DNA of 38,107 nt from Clostridia bacterium (GTDB lineage: Bacteria > Bacillota > Clostridia > UBA1212 > UBA1255). Positions 29,439-36,991 of this stretch are shown in pieces. The stretch lies in NCBI GenBank assembly GCA_017560765.1, contig JAFZEI010000105.1, positions 1-38,107 of the forward strand, in the 5' to 3' direction. Under the pieces are notes generated by a model. It saw nothing but the letters and a program-made list of their open reading frames with translations, searched no databases and had not been told where the DNA came from. The first letter of the stretch is position 1; each line of letters opens with the position of its first letter. The position numbers and the translations under genes were made by a program.

Positions 29439-30212
29439 ATGGATAATGAGAATTTAGAAATCAAAGAAGAAATTATTGAAAATGTTGAAAATGTTGAAAC
29501 AACAGAAGTCGCAGAAGAAGCAGCAGAACTTGCAGAGGAGCAAGCAGAAGAAAGTTCTTGCGATGCTTGTGAAGAGTGCGAAGAGTGTTCCGTAGAAGAA
29601 AACAAGCCGGAGAAAAAGTATTTAATCAAAAATAAAATTGTGAGGGAAATAGTGAGCTGGGTTGTTACTCTGTTATTGGCAGTTGTTATTGCAATTGTAA
29701 TTAATACTTATTTCTTTAGAATAAGCAAGGTTGACGGCGACTCAATGGAACAAACATACCACGATAAAGATGTTGTATACCTTACTCGTTTGCCTCATGT
29801 TTTCGGCGATATAGAAAGGAATGAAATTGTTATTTTTGACTCTTCCTTTAAAGAGAGAAGTTTCTTTACAGATGTTAAAGAAGCTCTCATGTATAACGCA
29901 ATCTCCTACAAGCTTTTCGATATGGAGCAGCCAACTCGTTATTTCATCAAAAGGGTTATTGCTGTTGCAGGAGATACGATTCAGATAAAAGAAGATGGCG
30001 TATATGTAAACGGCAAGCTTCTTAATGAGCAGTACATTAATAATGAAGAAGCACCGATTTACACAAATGTGTCAGACGCACTTAAAAATGGCATAACGGT
30101 GCCGGATGATTATATTTTTGTAATGGGTGACAACAGAAATCACAGCTCAGACAGCAGGGAAATAGGATGCGTACCTGAGCACAGTGTTATAGGTAAGGTT
30201 ATAGGAACTTGA
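29439..30212 (+). CDS. lepB: Signal peptidase I with acidic Cys-repeat N-terminal extension
   Basis: Membrane serine protease that removes signal peptides from secreted proteins. The catalytic pair is S102 in DGDSMEQT and K171 in FIKRVIAVAGD; the conserved GDNRNHSSDSR box is near the end. One membrane segment (about 70-91) precedes the catalytic domain, as in Gram-positive type I enzymes. Length is 257 residues because of a 65-residue cytoplasmic N-terminus, extremely rich in Glu and Ala, with C41, C44, C47 and C50 in CDACEECEEC. The core protease is confident; the meaning of the tail is unknown. It starts 6 bases after queH, behind GGAG. Confidence 0.94.
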   Translation: MDNENLEIKEEIIENVENVETTEVAEEAAELAEEQAEESSCDACEECEECSVEENKPEKKYLIKNKIVREIVSWVVTLLLAVVIAIVINTYFFRISKVDGDSMEQTYHDKDVVYLTRLPHVFGDIERNEIVIFDSSFKERSFFTDVKEALMYNAISYKLFDMEQPTRYFIKRVIAVAGDTIQIKEDGVYVNGKLLNEQYINNEEAPIYTNVSDALKNGITVPDDYIFVMGDNRNHSSDSREIGCVPEHSVIGKVIGT

Positions 30213-30214
30213 TT

Positions 30215-30901
30215 ATGAGTAAACTTTTAATTATTGCGGCAACAAACAACAAACATAAACTCATTGAATTCAAAGAGATTTTCTCAAGTGCGGCTGACGG
30301 AAATGCTCAAGTTATGGCGCTGACAGATGCTGTAAAAAACTTTTCTGACGGAAAATCCTTATACGGCGATCCGGAAGAAACTGGTACAACTTTTGCGGCA
30401 AATGCCTTTATTAAAGCAGCCGCTTTATACGACTTTTTGGGAGATGCTTTGAGAGCAAAACAAGACAGCGAAATTTTAATTGTCGCAGATGATTCCGGTT
30501 TGTGTGTGTCGGCATTAGGTGGTGCGCCCGGAGTGTATTCAGCCAGATACGCTTCCGAAAATGGCGAAAACGCTACAGACAGCGATAATGTAGAAAAACT
30601 TCTCCACGAGATGGAAAATATACCTGACGAAAAGAGGCAGGCCGCCTTCGTCTGCGCTGTTGCGGGAATACTGATAAAGCCGAATTTACCTGAGTATATT
30701 TTGCTTACGGCAGAGGGAAATATGCCGGGTGTGATTGCAAGGGAAACACACGGAGATAATGGGTTTGGATATGATCCGGTGCTCTTTTTGCCTGAATATG
30801 GCAAATGCGTTGCGGAGCTTACTCCGGAAGAGAAAAATACCATAAGTCACAGAGGACAGGCTTTAAGAAGGTTGGCAGAAGGATATTATGGTTTACGTTA
30901 A
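30215..30901 (+). CDS. rdgB: Non-canonical purine NTP pyrophosphatase (RdgB/HAM1)
   Basis: House-cleaning enzyme that hydrolyses dITP, ITP and XTP to keep inosine and xanthine out of DNA. It has the family start ATNNKHKLIEFKEIF, the metal-binding VADDSGLCVSALGGAPGVYS, the substrate loop GDNGFGYDPVLFLPE and the end SHRGQALRRL. Length is 228 residues (usual about 195-205) because of insertions near 25-60 and 75-90. ATG 30215 was chosen over TTG 30209; AGGA lies about 10 bases upstream. It starts 2 bases after lepB and overlaps the next gene by 14 bases. Confidence 0.94.
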   Translation: MSKLLIIAATNNKHKLIEFKEIFSSAADGNAQVMALTDAVKNFSDGKSLYGDPEETGTTFAANAFIKAAALYDFLGDALRAKQDSEILIVADDSGLCVSALGGAPGVYSARYASENGENATDSDNVEKLLHEMENIPDEKRQAAFVCAVAGILIKPNLPEYILLTAEGNMPGVIARETHGDNGFGYDPVLFLPEYGKCVAELTPEEKNTISHRGQALRRLAEGYYGLR

Positions 30902-32054
30902 AAGTTGTGAGACGTATGATAGAGATACTGTTCTTGAATGTATACGAGAAATTTTTGAACAGTATGATGTCCTAAAAGATATTTCGGGACTGAATATTGC
31001 GGTAAAACCAAATCTTGTATGTAAAAAAGTGCCGGAAAGTGCAGCTACCACACATCCTGCTGTAGTTTGGGCAGTCTGCAAACTTTTAAAAGAGGCCGGT
31101 GCAGAGGTTGTAATTGCGGAAAGCCCAAGTGGCTTTTATGAGCCGGGACTTTTAAAATCTTTATATAAAATTACAGGTATTGAAAAGGCCGCAAAAGATT
31201 CGGGAGCAACATTAAATTTTGACACAACAGTAACAGAAGTTGAAAATCCAAGAGGCAAATATTTAAAGAAAATAAAAATTTTAACGCCTTTGGCAAAAGC
31301 TGATAAAATTATCAATATTGCCAAGTTAAAAACCCACGGAATGATGGTGTATACAGGCGCCGTAAAAAATCTTTTTGGCTCTGTTGCAGGTTTAGAAAAG
31401 ACGCAATATCACTTTCAATTATCTGATTATGATGAGTTTGCTGATTGTATTATTGATATTTTTTTGGCAAATGCGCCTGTTTTTAACATAATTGATGCAG
31501 TTGTGGGTATGCACAAAGAAGGCCCCACAGCAGGAGAACCGTATGAGCTGAAGAAAATCTTAGCTTCTCCCGATGCTTTTGAACTTGATGTGATTGCAAC
31601 TTCAATGATAAAAGTTGACGCCATGCGGGTGCCTGTTTTAAAGCGCGCCGTGGAGAGAGGTCTTGCAGAACAAAACTGTGAAAAAATTGACGCTATCGGA
31701 GATGGCACAGTAAATGGACAATTGATTACGGTTGAAGATTTTATTGTCAAATATAATGATGATTTAACAAGACTACACTTTTCTGATGGGATTTTAGGTA
31801 AAATCATGTCATATTCAATGCGTCCGAGACCTGTTTTTAATAAGAGCAAGTGTCGAGCTTGCAATGAATGTGTAAATTGTTGTCCGGCAAAAGTAATAAC
31901 ATTAGAAAACGACGGCAAAAAGAAATTTGCCAAGGTTAATTTAAAAGGTTGTATACGATGTTACTGTTGCCAAGAGGTTTGCTTATTTAAAGCAGTGAAA
32001 ATAAAAAAGCCATGGCTTAACAAAATTGTCGTAAGAAATAAAAACAGCAAATAA
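30888..32054 (+). CDS. DUF362 protein with C-terminal 2[4Fe-4S] ferredoxin domain
   Basis: Protein of 388 residues. The first 300 are a DUF362 domain (AVKPNLVCKK, ATTHPAVVWAV, NIAKLKTHGMMVYTGAVKN and VVGMHKEGPTAGEP are typical). The C-terminus carries two ferredoxin motifs: CRACNECVNCCPA and CIRCYCCQEVCLF, each with CxxCxxCxxxC spacing. DUF362 proteins are common in anaerobes and thought to be iron-sulfur redox or flavin-linked proteins, but no reaction is established. Overlap with rdgB suggests coupled translation; the functions look unrelated. Confidence 0.88.
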   Translation: MVYVKSCETYDRDTVLECIREIFEQYDVLKDISGLNIAVKPNLVCKKVPESAATTHPAVVWAVCKLLKEAGAEVVIAESPSGFYEPGLLKSLYKITGIEKAAKDSGATLNFDTTVTEVENPRGKYLKKIKILTPLAKADKIINIAKLKTHGMMVYTGAVKNLFGSVAGLEKTQYHFQLSDYDEFADCIIDIFLANAPVFNIIDAVVGMHKEGPTAGEPYELKKILASPDAFELDVIATSMIKVDAMRVPVLKRAVERGLAEQNCEKIDAIGDGTVNGQLITVEDFIVKYNDDLTRLHFSDGILGKIMSYSMRPRPVFNKSKCRACNECVNCCPAKVITLENDGKKKFAKVNLKGCIRCYCCQEVCLFKAVKIKKPWLNKIVVRNKNSK

Positions 32055-32081
32055 AGACATATAAAAAGAAGGTAAAAATAA

Positions 32082-32606
32082 ATGGAAAATAAAAACATAA
32101 AAGGCATTAATATAGTTCTTGTAGAACCGGAAATTCCTCAGAATACGGGAAATATTGTTCGTACCTGCGGTGGTATAGGCGCACACTTACATCTTGTAAG
32201 ACCATTGGGATTTGAGGTCACAGACAAGCACTTAAAGCGCGCCGGTCTTGACTATTGGCATTTGGTGGACATTAGCTATTATGATAATTTTAAACAGTTA
32301 TTAGATAAATTCTCGCAAGACCATAATTTTTATTATTGCACCACAAAAGGCGCACGCCGCCATACACAAGTGCAATTTAAAGACGGCGATTTTATTGTTT
32401 TCGGCAAAGAAAGCAGAGGCCTTCCCGAAAATCTTTTGGCAGAGCATTACGAAGAATGTATTCGCATACCGATGAGACCTGATTTTCGCTCGCTAAATTT
32501 AAGCAATGCCGTTGCAGTTGTAGCATTTGAAGCTATGAGACAATTGGATTTTGACGGAATGGAAGATGTTGGACATCTTACAGGTCGCCCCGAGTTTGCA
32601 GATTGA
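32082..32606 (+). CDS. trmL: tRNA (cytidine(34)-2'-O)-methyltransferase TrmL
   Basis: SPOUT-fold methyltransferase for the 2'-OH of the wobble nucleotide in tRNA-Leu. Its knotted SAM-binding region is shown by QNTGNIVRTC at the start, FGKESRGLPE, and IPMRPDFRSLNLSNAVAVVA. Length is 174 residues (usual 155-165). ATG 32082 follows AAGAAGGT, 27 bases after the DUF362 gene. The end overlaps convergent rsmI by 29 bases; no terminator hairpin is visible in the overlap. Confidence 0.93.
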   Translation: MENKNIKGINIVLVEPEIPQNTGNIVRTCGGIGAHLHLVRPLGFEVTDKHLKRAGLDYWHLVDISYYDNFKQLLDKFSQDHNFYYCTTKGARRHTQVQFKDGDFIVFGKESRGLPENLLAEHYEECIRIPMRPDFRSLNLSNAVAVVAFEAMRQLDFDGMEDVGHLTGRPEFAD

Positions 32607-33450
32607 TTTCCTCGTACATATCATAGGCTTGGTTCTTCGGAATATTAAAGCTCGCCGCCACTTCCTTTATAATATCGTTTTTCTTGCGGCGAAGACCTTT
32701 GTTTAAACTGTCTTTTGAAATTTCGTTAAATTTGTCATAAACATCCTGAGCAGTAACGACAGCCGCCTCCGTGCGGCTTGTATTTTTATCGGTACCCTCA
32801 ATTACCAAAACAAACTCACCTCTTGGTTCGTTTTCGGTGAAGTGAATTATATGTTCAGCTGCTGTGCCGCGAAGAACTTCTTCGTGAGTTTTTGTGAGCT
32901 CGCGACATACAGCGATTTTTCTGTTACATACATTTTTTTCTAAAAATTCCAATGTTTTTAAAAGTCTGTGAGGCGCTTCGTAAATAATAACGGTGCGCGT
33001 TTCTGCCACAATCATATCGGCAAATTCTTGACGCTTTTTGTTATCTGTACCTATAAAACCTTCAAAAACAAATTTGTCTGTAGGCAAGCCGGAAAGAACA
33101 AGAGCCATAATTCCGGCAACCGGACCTGGAATCATAGATACTTCGATACCGGCATCTGTCGCAGCTTTTATTAAATCAGCGCCCGGATCAGAAATACCGG
33201 GAGTGCCTGCATCGGAAACAAGTGCAATGTTTTCGCCGTTTGTAAGTTTTTCTATAAGCAGCGGTTCTCGAGCTACTTTATTATGCTCATAATAGGAAAT
33301 AAGAGGTTTTTTTATATTGAAATGAGAAAGAAGCTTCTGGGTGTGACGAGTATCCTCGGCAGCAACAATGTCACAATTTTCCAGAATTTCCAAAGCTCTT
33401 TGAGAAATATCACCAAGATTACCGATTGGTGTAGCAACAACGTAAAGCAT
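32578..33450 (-). CDS. rsmI: 16S rRNA (cytidine(1402)-2'-O)-methyltransferase RsmI
   Basis: Methylates the 2'-OH of C1402 in the ribosomal decoding centre. This tetrapyrrole-methylase-like family member has VVATPIGNLGDIS at the N-terminus, AAEDTRHTQKLL, VSDAGTPGISDPG and PGPVAGIMALVLSGLPTDKF. Length is 290 residues, normal. Its ATG immediately follows the trmN6 stop (TAAATG, no gap), with GAGG upstream, so the two are coupled. In Bacillus the homologues yabB and yabC lie close together too. Confidence 0.96.
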   Translation of the reverse strand: MLYVVATPIGNLGDISQRALEILENCDIVAAEDTRHTQKLLSHFNIKKPLISYYEHNKVAREPLLIEKLTNGENIALVSDAGTPGISDPGADLIKAATDAGIEVSMIPGPVAGIMALVLSGLPTDKFVFEGFIGTDNKKRQEFADMIVAETRTVIIYEAPHRLLKTLEFLEKNVCNRKIAVCRELTKTHEEVLRGTAAEHIIHFTENEPRGEFVLVIEGTDKNTSRTEAAVVTAQDVYDKFNEISKDSLNKGLRRKKNDIIKEVAASFNIPKNQAYDMYEEINLQTRGDL

Positions 33451-34164
33451 TTATTTAACCTCGATTCCTTTTTCGATTATTAGATTTTTACCGCCAAACA
33501 ATACTCCGTGAACTAAAAACAATACGGGTTTTGCGGTAATGTCAGAAAAAACAAATTGTAAATTTTTTGGCTCAATTCTATGTTTTCTCATTTCTTCTAT
33601 GGCATCTGCAAGACGCTCTGTATGGTTGACCATCATAAAATCGCCGCCGTTTTTTAGTAAATATGAAGCTTTTTCTATAATATCGCTCAAAGTGCAAGAA
33701 ATTTCATGCCTTGCAATATTAAGACGACTGCTGTCGTTTAAAATTCCCGCACCCCTGCGTTTGTATGGTGGGTTAGTCACAATGGCGTCAAAACAGCGGC
33801 TGCTGAAATATTCCGTAGCTTTCATTATGTCGCCGTTTATTATTGAGATGCGGCCTTTTGCAAGTGAGCCGGCAAGCTCGTTCATTTCTACGGAACGCTT
33901 TGCCAGTTCTGCCATTTCTTCTTGTATTTCCAGACCGGTTAGATTCTTTGCCTCGGTCTTGGCACTCAGCAAAATTGGTAGGATGCCTGTACCTGTACCT
34001 ATATCGAGAACATTGGCGCCCTTTTTTATATATTTTGCCGCAAAATCAGACAAAACCACCGCGTCTGTACCGTAGCGGAAGCAACCTTTTTTTTGAATTA
34101 TCTTTAAGTCTTTTAAGAAAAGATTGTCGATTTGTTCGTCGTCGTTTAGTAAAAATTCACACAT
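33451..34164 (-). CDS. trmN6: tRNA1(Val) (adenine(37)-N6)-methyltransferase-like protein TrmN6 (YabB)
   Basis: Class I SAM-dependent methyltransferase of 237 residues. Motif I is VLDIGTGTGILP and the adenine-methyltransferase motif is VTNPPY, followed by an RRG-type loop. Homologues (YfiC/TrmN6, YabB) put m6A at position 37 of tRNA-Val, but substrates of Gram-positive members are less certain. The start is ambiguous: ATG 34164 lies far from AAGG, while TTG 34170 has a better distance; the two differ by two residues. It sits just below the ferredoxin terminator and so needs its own promoter, not clearly seen. Confidence 0.88.
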   Translation of the reverse strand: MCEFLLNDDEQIDNLFLKDLKIIQKKGCFRYGTDAVVLSDFAAKYIKKGANVLDIGTGTGILPILLSAKTEAKNLTGLEIQEEMAELAKRSVEMNELAGSLAKGRISIINGDIMKATEYFSSRCFDAIVTNPPYKRRGAGILNDSSRLNIARHEISCTLSDIIEKASYLLKNGGDFMMVNHTERLADAIEEMRKHRIEPKNLQFVFSDITAKPVLFLVHGVLFGGKNLIIEKGIEVK

Positions 34165-34181
34165 AAGCAAAATGCCTTAAA

Positions 34182-34210
34182 ATAAAAAAAGTTTGCTTAT
34201 ACGCAAACTT
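34182..34210 (-). terminator. Rho-independent terminator of the ferredoxin gene
   Basis: On the - strand, a perfect 8-bp stem (AAGTTTGC and GCAAACTT, 34189-34210, with a 6-base loop) is followed by seven Ts from 34190 downward and ATT. This is a classic intrinsic terminator about 30 bases after the ferredoxin stop. On the + strand the T-run is short, so it acts mainly one way. Confidence 0.85.
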
Positions 34211-34238
34211 CTTTTGTTAATTATAAATCAGCAGTAAA

Positions 34239-34409
34239 TTATTCTGCCTGAGGAGCGCTTACAGGACAAGCGTCTGCGCAAGCTCCGCACTCGATGCAAG
34301 TGTCAGCATCGATAACATATTTACCATCGCCTTCTGCGATTGCCTCTACAGGACAAGCTCCTGCGCAAGCACCGCAACCGATACATTCATCATTAATAAT
34401 ATATGCCAT
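34239..34409 (-). CDS. Clostridial-type 2[4Fe-4S] ferredoxin
   Basis: Small acidic electron carrier of 56 residues (MAYIINDECIGCGACAG is the N-terminus). Two CxxCxxCxxxCP motifs bind the clusters: C9, C12, C15, C19 and C38, C41, C44, C48. This size and spacing are those of the Clostridium pasteurianum-type ferredoxin that serves pyruvate:ferredoxin oxidoreductase, hydrogenase and similar enzymes. It starts at ATG 34409, 8 bases after GGAGGTGC, and is its own transcription unit: a consensus promoter at 34443-34471 and a terminator at 34182-34210. It strongly supports an anaerobic host. Confidence 0.97.
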   Translation of the reverse strand: MAYIINDECIGCGACAGACPVEAIAEGDGKYVIDADTCIECGACADACPVSAPQAE

Positions 34410-34442
34410 CTAAAAGCACCTCCAATCCAATTGTACAGACGC

Positions 34443-34471
34443 ATTTTACATCAAATAATATTGACTGTCAA
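34443..34471 (-). promoter_or_regulatory. Ferredoxin promoter
   Basis: On the - strand, consensus TTGACA (34466-34471), a 17-base spacer and TAAAAT (34443-34448) lie about 35 bases before the ferredoxin start. The -35 box is part of the palindrome TTGACTGTCAA (34461-34471). This is the best promoter match in the window, fitting a highly expressed gene. Confidence 0.8.
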
Positions 34472-34496
34472 TTAGATAATGTATAACTTGTTTAAG

Positions 34497-34525
34497 TTGC
34501 TTTTTTAAAAAAAAGCATATATAAT
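34497..34525 (+). promoter_or_regulatory. Promoter of the unknown gene at 34560
   Basis: TTGCTT (34497-34502), a 17-base spacer that is nearly all T then A, and consensus TATAAT (34520-34525) lie about 35 bases before ATG 34560. The A/T-tract spacer suggests bent DNA. It is divergent from the ferredoxin promoter. Confidence 0.6.
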
Positions 34526-34559
34526 GCAGTGGAAAGACAAGTTATTCTGAAACGGAGAA

Positions 34560-35165
34560 ATGCGTGTGAAAGTGTATTGCTTTATTCCGGCTTGCGAGGC
34601 AGAGGAAGTAATTGAGTGTGGTTTAAAACTAAATAGTAGATTGACAAAGACAATAGAGCTTCAAGGCGGACCGATTCAATGCTTTGAGACATATCTTCAT
34701 CCTCGTGACGGTATAAGCCTTAACCCTGACGATGTAATGGTAAAAATTATCGTACCTGAAGGTCGGGCGTATGTGGCAGATAATTCTTTGCTGGGAGAAC
34801 TTGGTGAGTTATACAATAAAAGCATAATTCCGGTAAATCAGTATAAATTAGGTAAGTACAGGAAACCTTGTTGTCTTATTTCGTGTACGGTACTTCCGGA
34901 GATGATAGAAAGGTACAATCCTGACCTTGACGAACCGATTTTGTATCAATCTTCTGAACAATTGTACAGGGACAGTCTTTTTTACAAGACTGATGATCTT
35001 GTTCAAAGCTTTAAGGATGTGGCGCTTAATGCATACTATAATATGAAGGCAGCGTCAGGAGAATATGCGGTGCAGTTTAATGATGAATATGCAGCTTTTA
35101 TTGATGAAAAAAGCTCAGAAGTTATTGCGATTGTAAAAACAAGGTTTAATAATGATAAGAATTGA
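34560..35165 (+). CDS. Conserved-looking protein of unknown function
   Basis: Soluble protein of 201 residues, family not recognised. No signal peptide or membrane segment. It looks like a real folded protein: well-placed CGGAGA site, its own promoter, and mixed composition. Motif-like stretches are CFIPACEAEEVIECGLKLN near the start, DDVMVKIIVPEGRAYVADN in the middle and YRKPCCLISCTVLPEMI, with a Tyr-rich helical C-terminus. Five or six Cys are scattered but not in a metal-site spacing. Codon use matches its neighbours. The following Asn-rich gene starts 26 bases later. I assign no function. Confidence 0.75.
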   Translation: MRVKVYCFIPACEAEEVIECGLKLNSRLTKTIELQGGPIQCFETYLHPRDGISLNPDDVMVKIIVPEGRAYVADNSLLGELGELYNKSIIPVNQYKLGKYRKPCCLISCTVLPEMIERYNPDLDEPILYQSSEQLYRDSLFYKTDDLVQSFKDVALNAYYNMKAASGEYAVQFNDEYAAFIDEKSSEVIAIVKTRFNNDKN

Positions 35166-35191
35166 TATTCAATAAAGAAAGGATGCGTTTT

Positions 35192-35614
35192 ATGGCACAA
35201 GAGAATGGTGCGGCTCAGACAAATAACGGTAATGCAAATAATAACGGCGGTAATAATAAACCGCATAATAATAAACGGTACGGATATAACAAACCGAGAT
35301 ACAACAAACATCACGATAATCGTGAAAATGGCAGCAAAAACATCTCTCCGTCTACTGCAAAAGTAAATCATCAGCAAGACAAACAAAACTATAAAAAACC
35401 GGAAAAAGCGGATTTCGTTGAGAAAACAGAAAATGCTGAAAGAACTGAGCGCCCGGAAAGGCAGCCGAATAATTTCCGTAATAATCGAAGAGAAAAAATA
35501 CGTGACGTAAAGCTTGAGGAGACTGTTGAAGATATTCATCAAGATATGAAGAGAATAGAAAAAGAAATTGAGCTTGAAATACGTGAAATAGGAGCGCTTA
35601 AACTTGGCTTGTAA
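35192..35614 (+). CDS. Asn-rich low-complexity protein of unknown function
   Basis: Protein of 140 residues, cytoplasmic and mostly disordered. Residues about 8-60 are extremely rich in Asn, Gly, Lys, His and Tyr (NNGNANNNGGNNKPHNNK), and the middle is charged (Lys, Glu, Arg). The C-terminal 35 residues form a likely amphipathic helix or coiled coil (EDIHQDMKRIEKEIELEIRE). The composition is like disordered RNA-binding or spacer proteins, but no domain is visible. ATG 35192 was chosen because AAAGGA is at a good distance; ATG 35183 is too close to it. The end overlaps the aldo/keto reductase by 11 bases, implying coupled translation. Confidence 0.7.
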   Translation: MAQENGAAQTNNGNANNNGGNNKPHNNKRYGYNKPRYNKHHDNRENGSKNISPSTAKVNHQQDKQNYKKPEKADFVEKTENAERTERPERQPNNFRNNRREKIRDVKLEETVEDIHQDMKRIEKEIELEIREIGALKLGL

Positions 35615-36584
35615 AATTAAGGGCACGCACATTGAGGCGAGCCCGTTGGTTTTAGGAACAGATTATTACGGCAAAACTATTCCGGAAAGCACCGCATGCG
35701 CGTTAATGGAAACATTCTGCGAAAAAGGCGGTAATTTGATTGATACGGCACACGTATATTCGGATTATCTTCCCGGCGAAAAGCACATGAGTGAAAAAGT
35801 TATAGGCAGATGGTTGCAAAAAAGCGGCAAAATAAAAGATTTGGGGAAAAATCTCTATATTGCCACAAAAGGCGGTTTCCCTGTAGTTGGGGATATGCAC
35901 GCATCAAGATTGTCATACCGAGAAGTAAAAAGCGATTTAGAAGAAAGCCTTGAATGCCTTCAAGTAGACGCTGTTGATTTGTATTGGCTTCACAGAGATA
36001 ACAAAAACATACCGGCAGAAGAAATAGCCGGTTGGATGGATGAATTTGTAAAAACAGGCAAAATAAAAAGCTACGGTGTTTCTAACTGGACAGCACAGAG
36101 AATAGAAGAATTAAAGGAATCATCAATACGGAATAGCTTCGCACAGCCGGTAGCCTCGCAAATAAGGTGGAGTCTGGCAGTGACTGAGAAAGATAAAAGA
36201 GAGGACGATACTCTCGTAGAGATGGAGCCTTCAGAGTATAATTTTTACAGAGAAAGTGATTTCCCTGTATTTGCTTTTTCTTCACAAGCAAAAGGTTTTT
36301 TTGCAAAATTAAAAAGGGACGGGAGAGAATATATAAAGCCTGAAGGCAAAGCAGGAACACGATATTTCAACGCACAGAACATAAAAAGTTATGAGTCACT
36401 TTTGCCTATTTGTGAAAAATACGGAATGACGGCTATGCAAGCGGCTTTGGCGTGGCTTACGTATGCTCCGTTCCCTGTGTTTCCGATAATCGGAAGTAAA
36501 TCGGCAGAACAATTAAAAAGCAGCATGGAAACCATAAAATGGTGCAGCGGAGGAGAATTCCGAATAGAGGAATTTGTTGATTAA
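35604..36584 (+). CDS. Aldo/keto reductase
   Basis: NADPH-dependent oxidoreductase of 326 residues with a TIM-barrel AKR fold. The catalytic tetrad is visible: Asp and Tyr in LIDTAHVYSDY, Lys in IATKGGF, His in LYWLHRDN. The cofactor region lies at IGSKSAEQL near the C-terminus. It belongs to the larger YajO/YghZ-type group. The substrate is not deducible. The start is TTG 35604, 9 bases after AGGAG, inside the end of the Asn-rich gene; the first ATG inside the frame is far downstream. DarA follows with its own promoter. Confidence 0.92.
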   Translation: MACKIKGTHIEASPLVLGTDYYGKTIPESTACALMETFCEKGGNLIDTAHVYSDYLPGEKHMSEKVIGRWLQKSGKIKDLGKNLYIATKGGFPVVGDMHASRLSYREVKSDLEESLECLQVDAVDLYWLHRDNKNIPAEEIAGWMDEFVKTGKIKSYGVSNWTAQRIEELKESSIRNSFAQPVASQIRWSLAVTEKDKREDDTLVEMEPSEYNFYRESDFPVFAFSSQAKGFFAKLKRDGREYIKPEGKAGTRYFNAQNIKSYESLLPICEKYGMTAMQAALAWLTYAPFPVFPIIGSKSAEQLKSSMETIKWCSGGEFRIEEFVD

Positions 36585-36605
36585 TTTTGAAAAATTCGCT
36601 ATACT
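36577..36605 (+). promoter_or_regulatory. Promoter of darA-holB-ricT
   Basis: TTGATT (36577-36582), a 17-base spacer and TATACT (36600-36605) overlap the stop of the aldo/keto reductase gene and lie about 47 bases before ATG 36653. They would allow the darA-holB-ricT run to be expressed apart from the upstream genes. Confidence 0.6.
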
Positions 36606-36652
36606 GTCTTTAAGAAATGTTAAATTTCAAATATCAGACAGGAGGAATCTGT

Positions 36653-36988
36653 ATGAACGGTATGAAATTGATTATCGCGATAGTACATGACGATGATGCA
36701 ACGAAAGTAGTAAAAGAGCTTAACAAGCAAGGTTTTCGTGTGACACGTATGTGCTCTTCAGGTGGCTTTTTAAAAGCCGGAAACACTACGCTTATGATTG
36801 GTGTAGACGAAGAAGGTGTAGACAAAGTTTTGTCTGTAATAGAATTAAAATCAAAAGTGAGAAAGGAAACGGTAAATTCCGCAATGACCTCTGCAGGCAC
36901 AATGGGATATATGTCATATCCGATAGAAGTAACTGTAGGAGGCGCAACAGTATTTGTTGTTGATGTAGACCGTTTTGTGAAATTCTGA
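36653..36988 (+). CDS. darA: PII-like cyclic-di-AMP receptor DarA (PstA)
   Basis: Trimeric PII-like signalling protein that binds c-di-AMP, 111 residues (family about 109). It starts MNGMKLIIAIVHDDDATKV, has the long T-loop-like region with RVTRMCSSGGFLKAGNTTLM, and ends with the conserved GGATVFVVDVDRF. ATG 36653 has a strong AGGAGGA upstream; the longer open frame from 36617 lacks a site. The gene precedes holB and ricT, the same neighbourhood as in Bacillus (yaaQ-yaaR-holB-yaaT) but without yaaR. Confidence 0.95.
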   Translation: MNGMKLIIAIVHDDDATKVVKELNKQGFRVTRMCSSGGFLKAGNTTLMIGVDEEGVDKVLSVIELKSKVRKETVNSAMTSAGTMGYMSYPIEVTVGGATVFVVDVDRFVKF

Positions 36989-36991
36989 TTT

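Noticed and set aside
30307-30843. 178-codon open frame on the - strand opposite rdgB
   Set aside because: Low-complexity Ser/Ala/Pro protein with no start signal, a mirror of strong codon bias in rdgB.
33539-34075. 178-codon open frame on the + strand opposite trmN6
   Set aside because: Antisense to a well-supported gene with clear methyltransferase motifs; no ribosome site and no recognisable domain.
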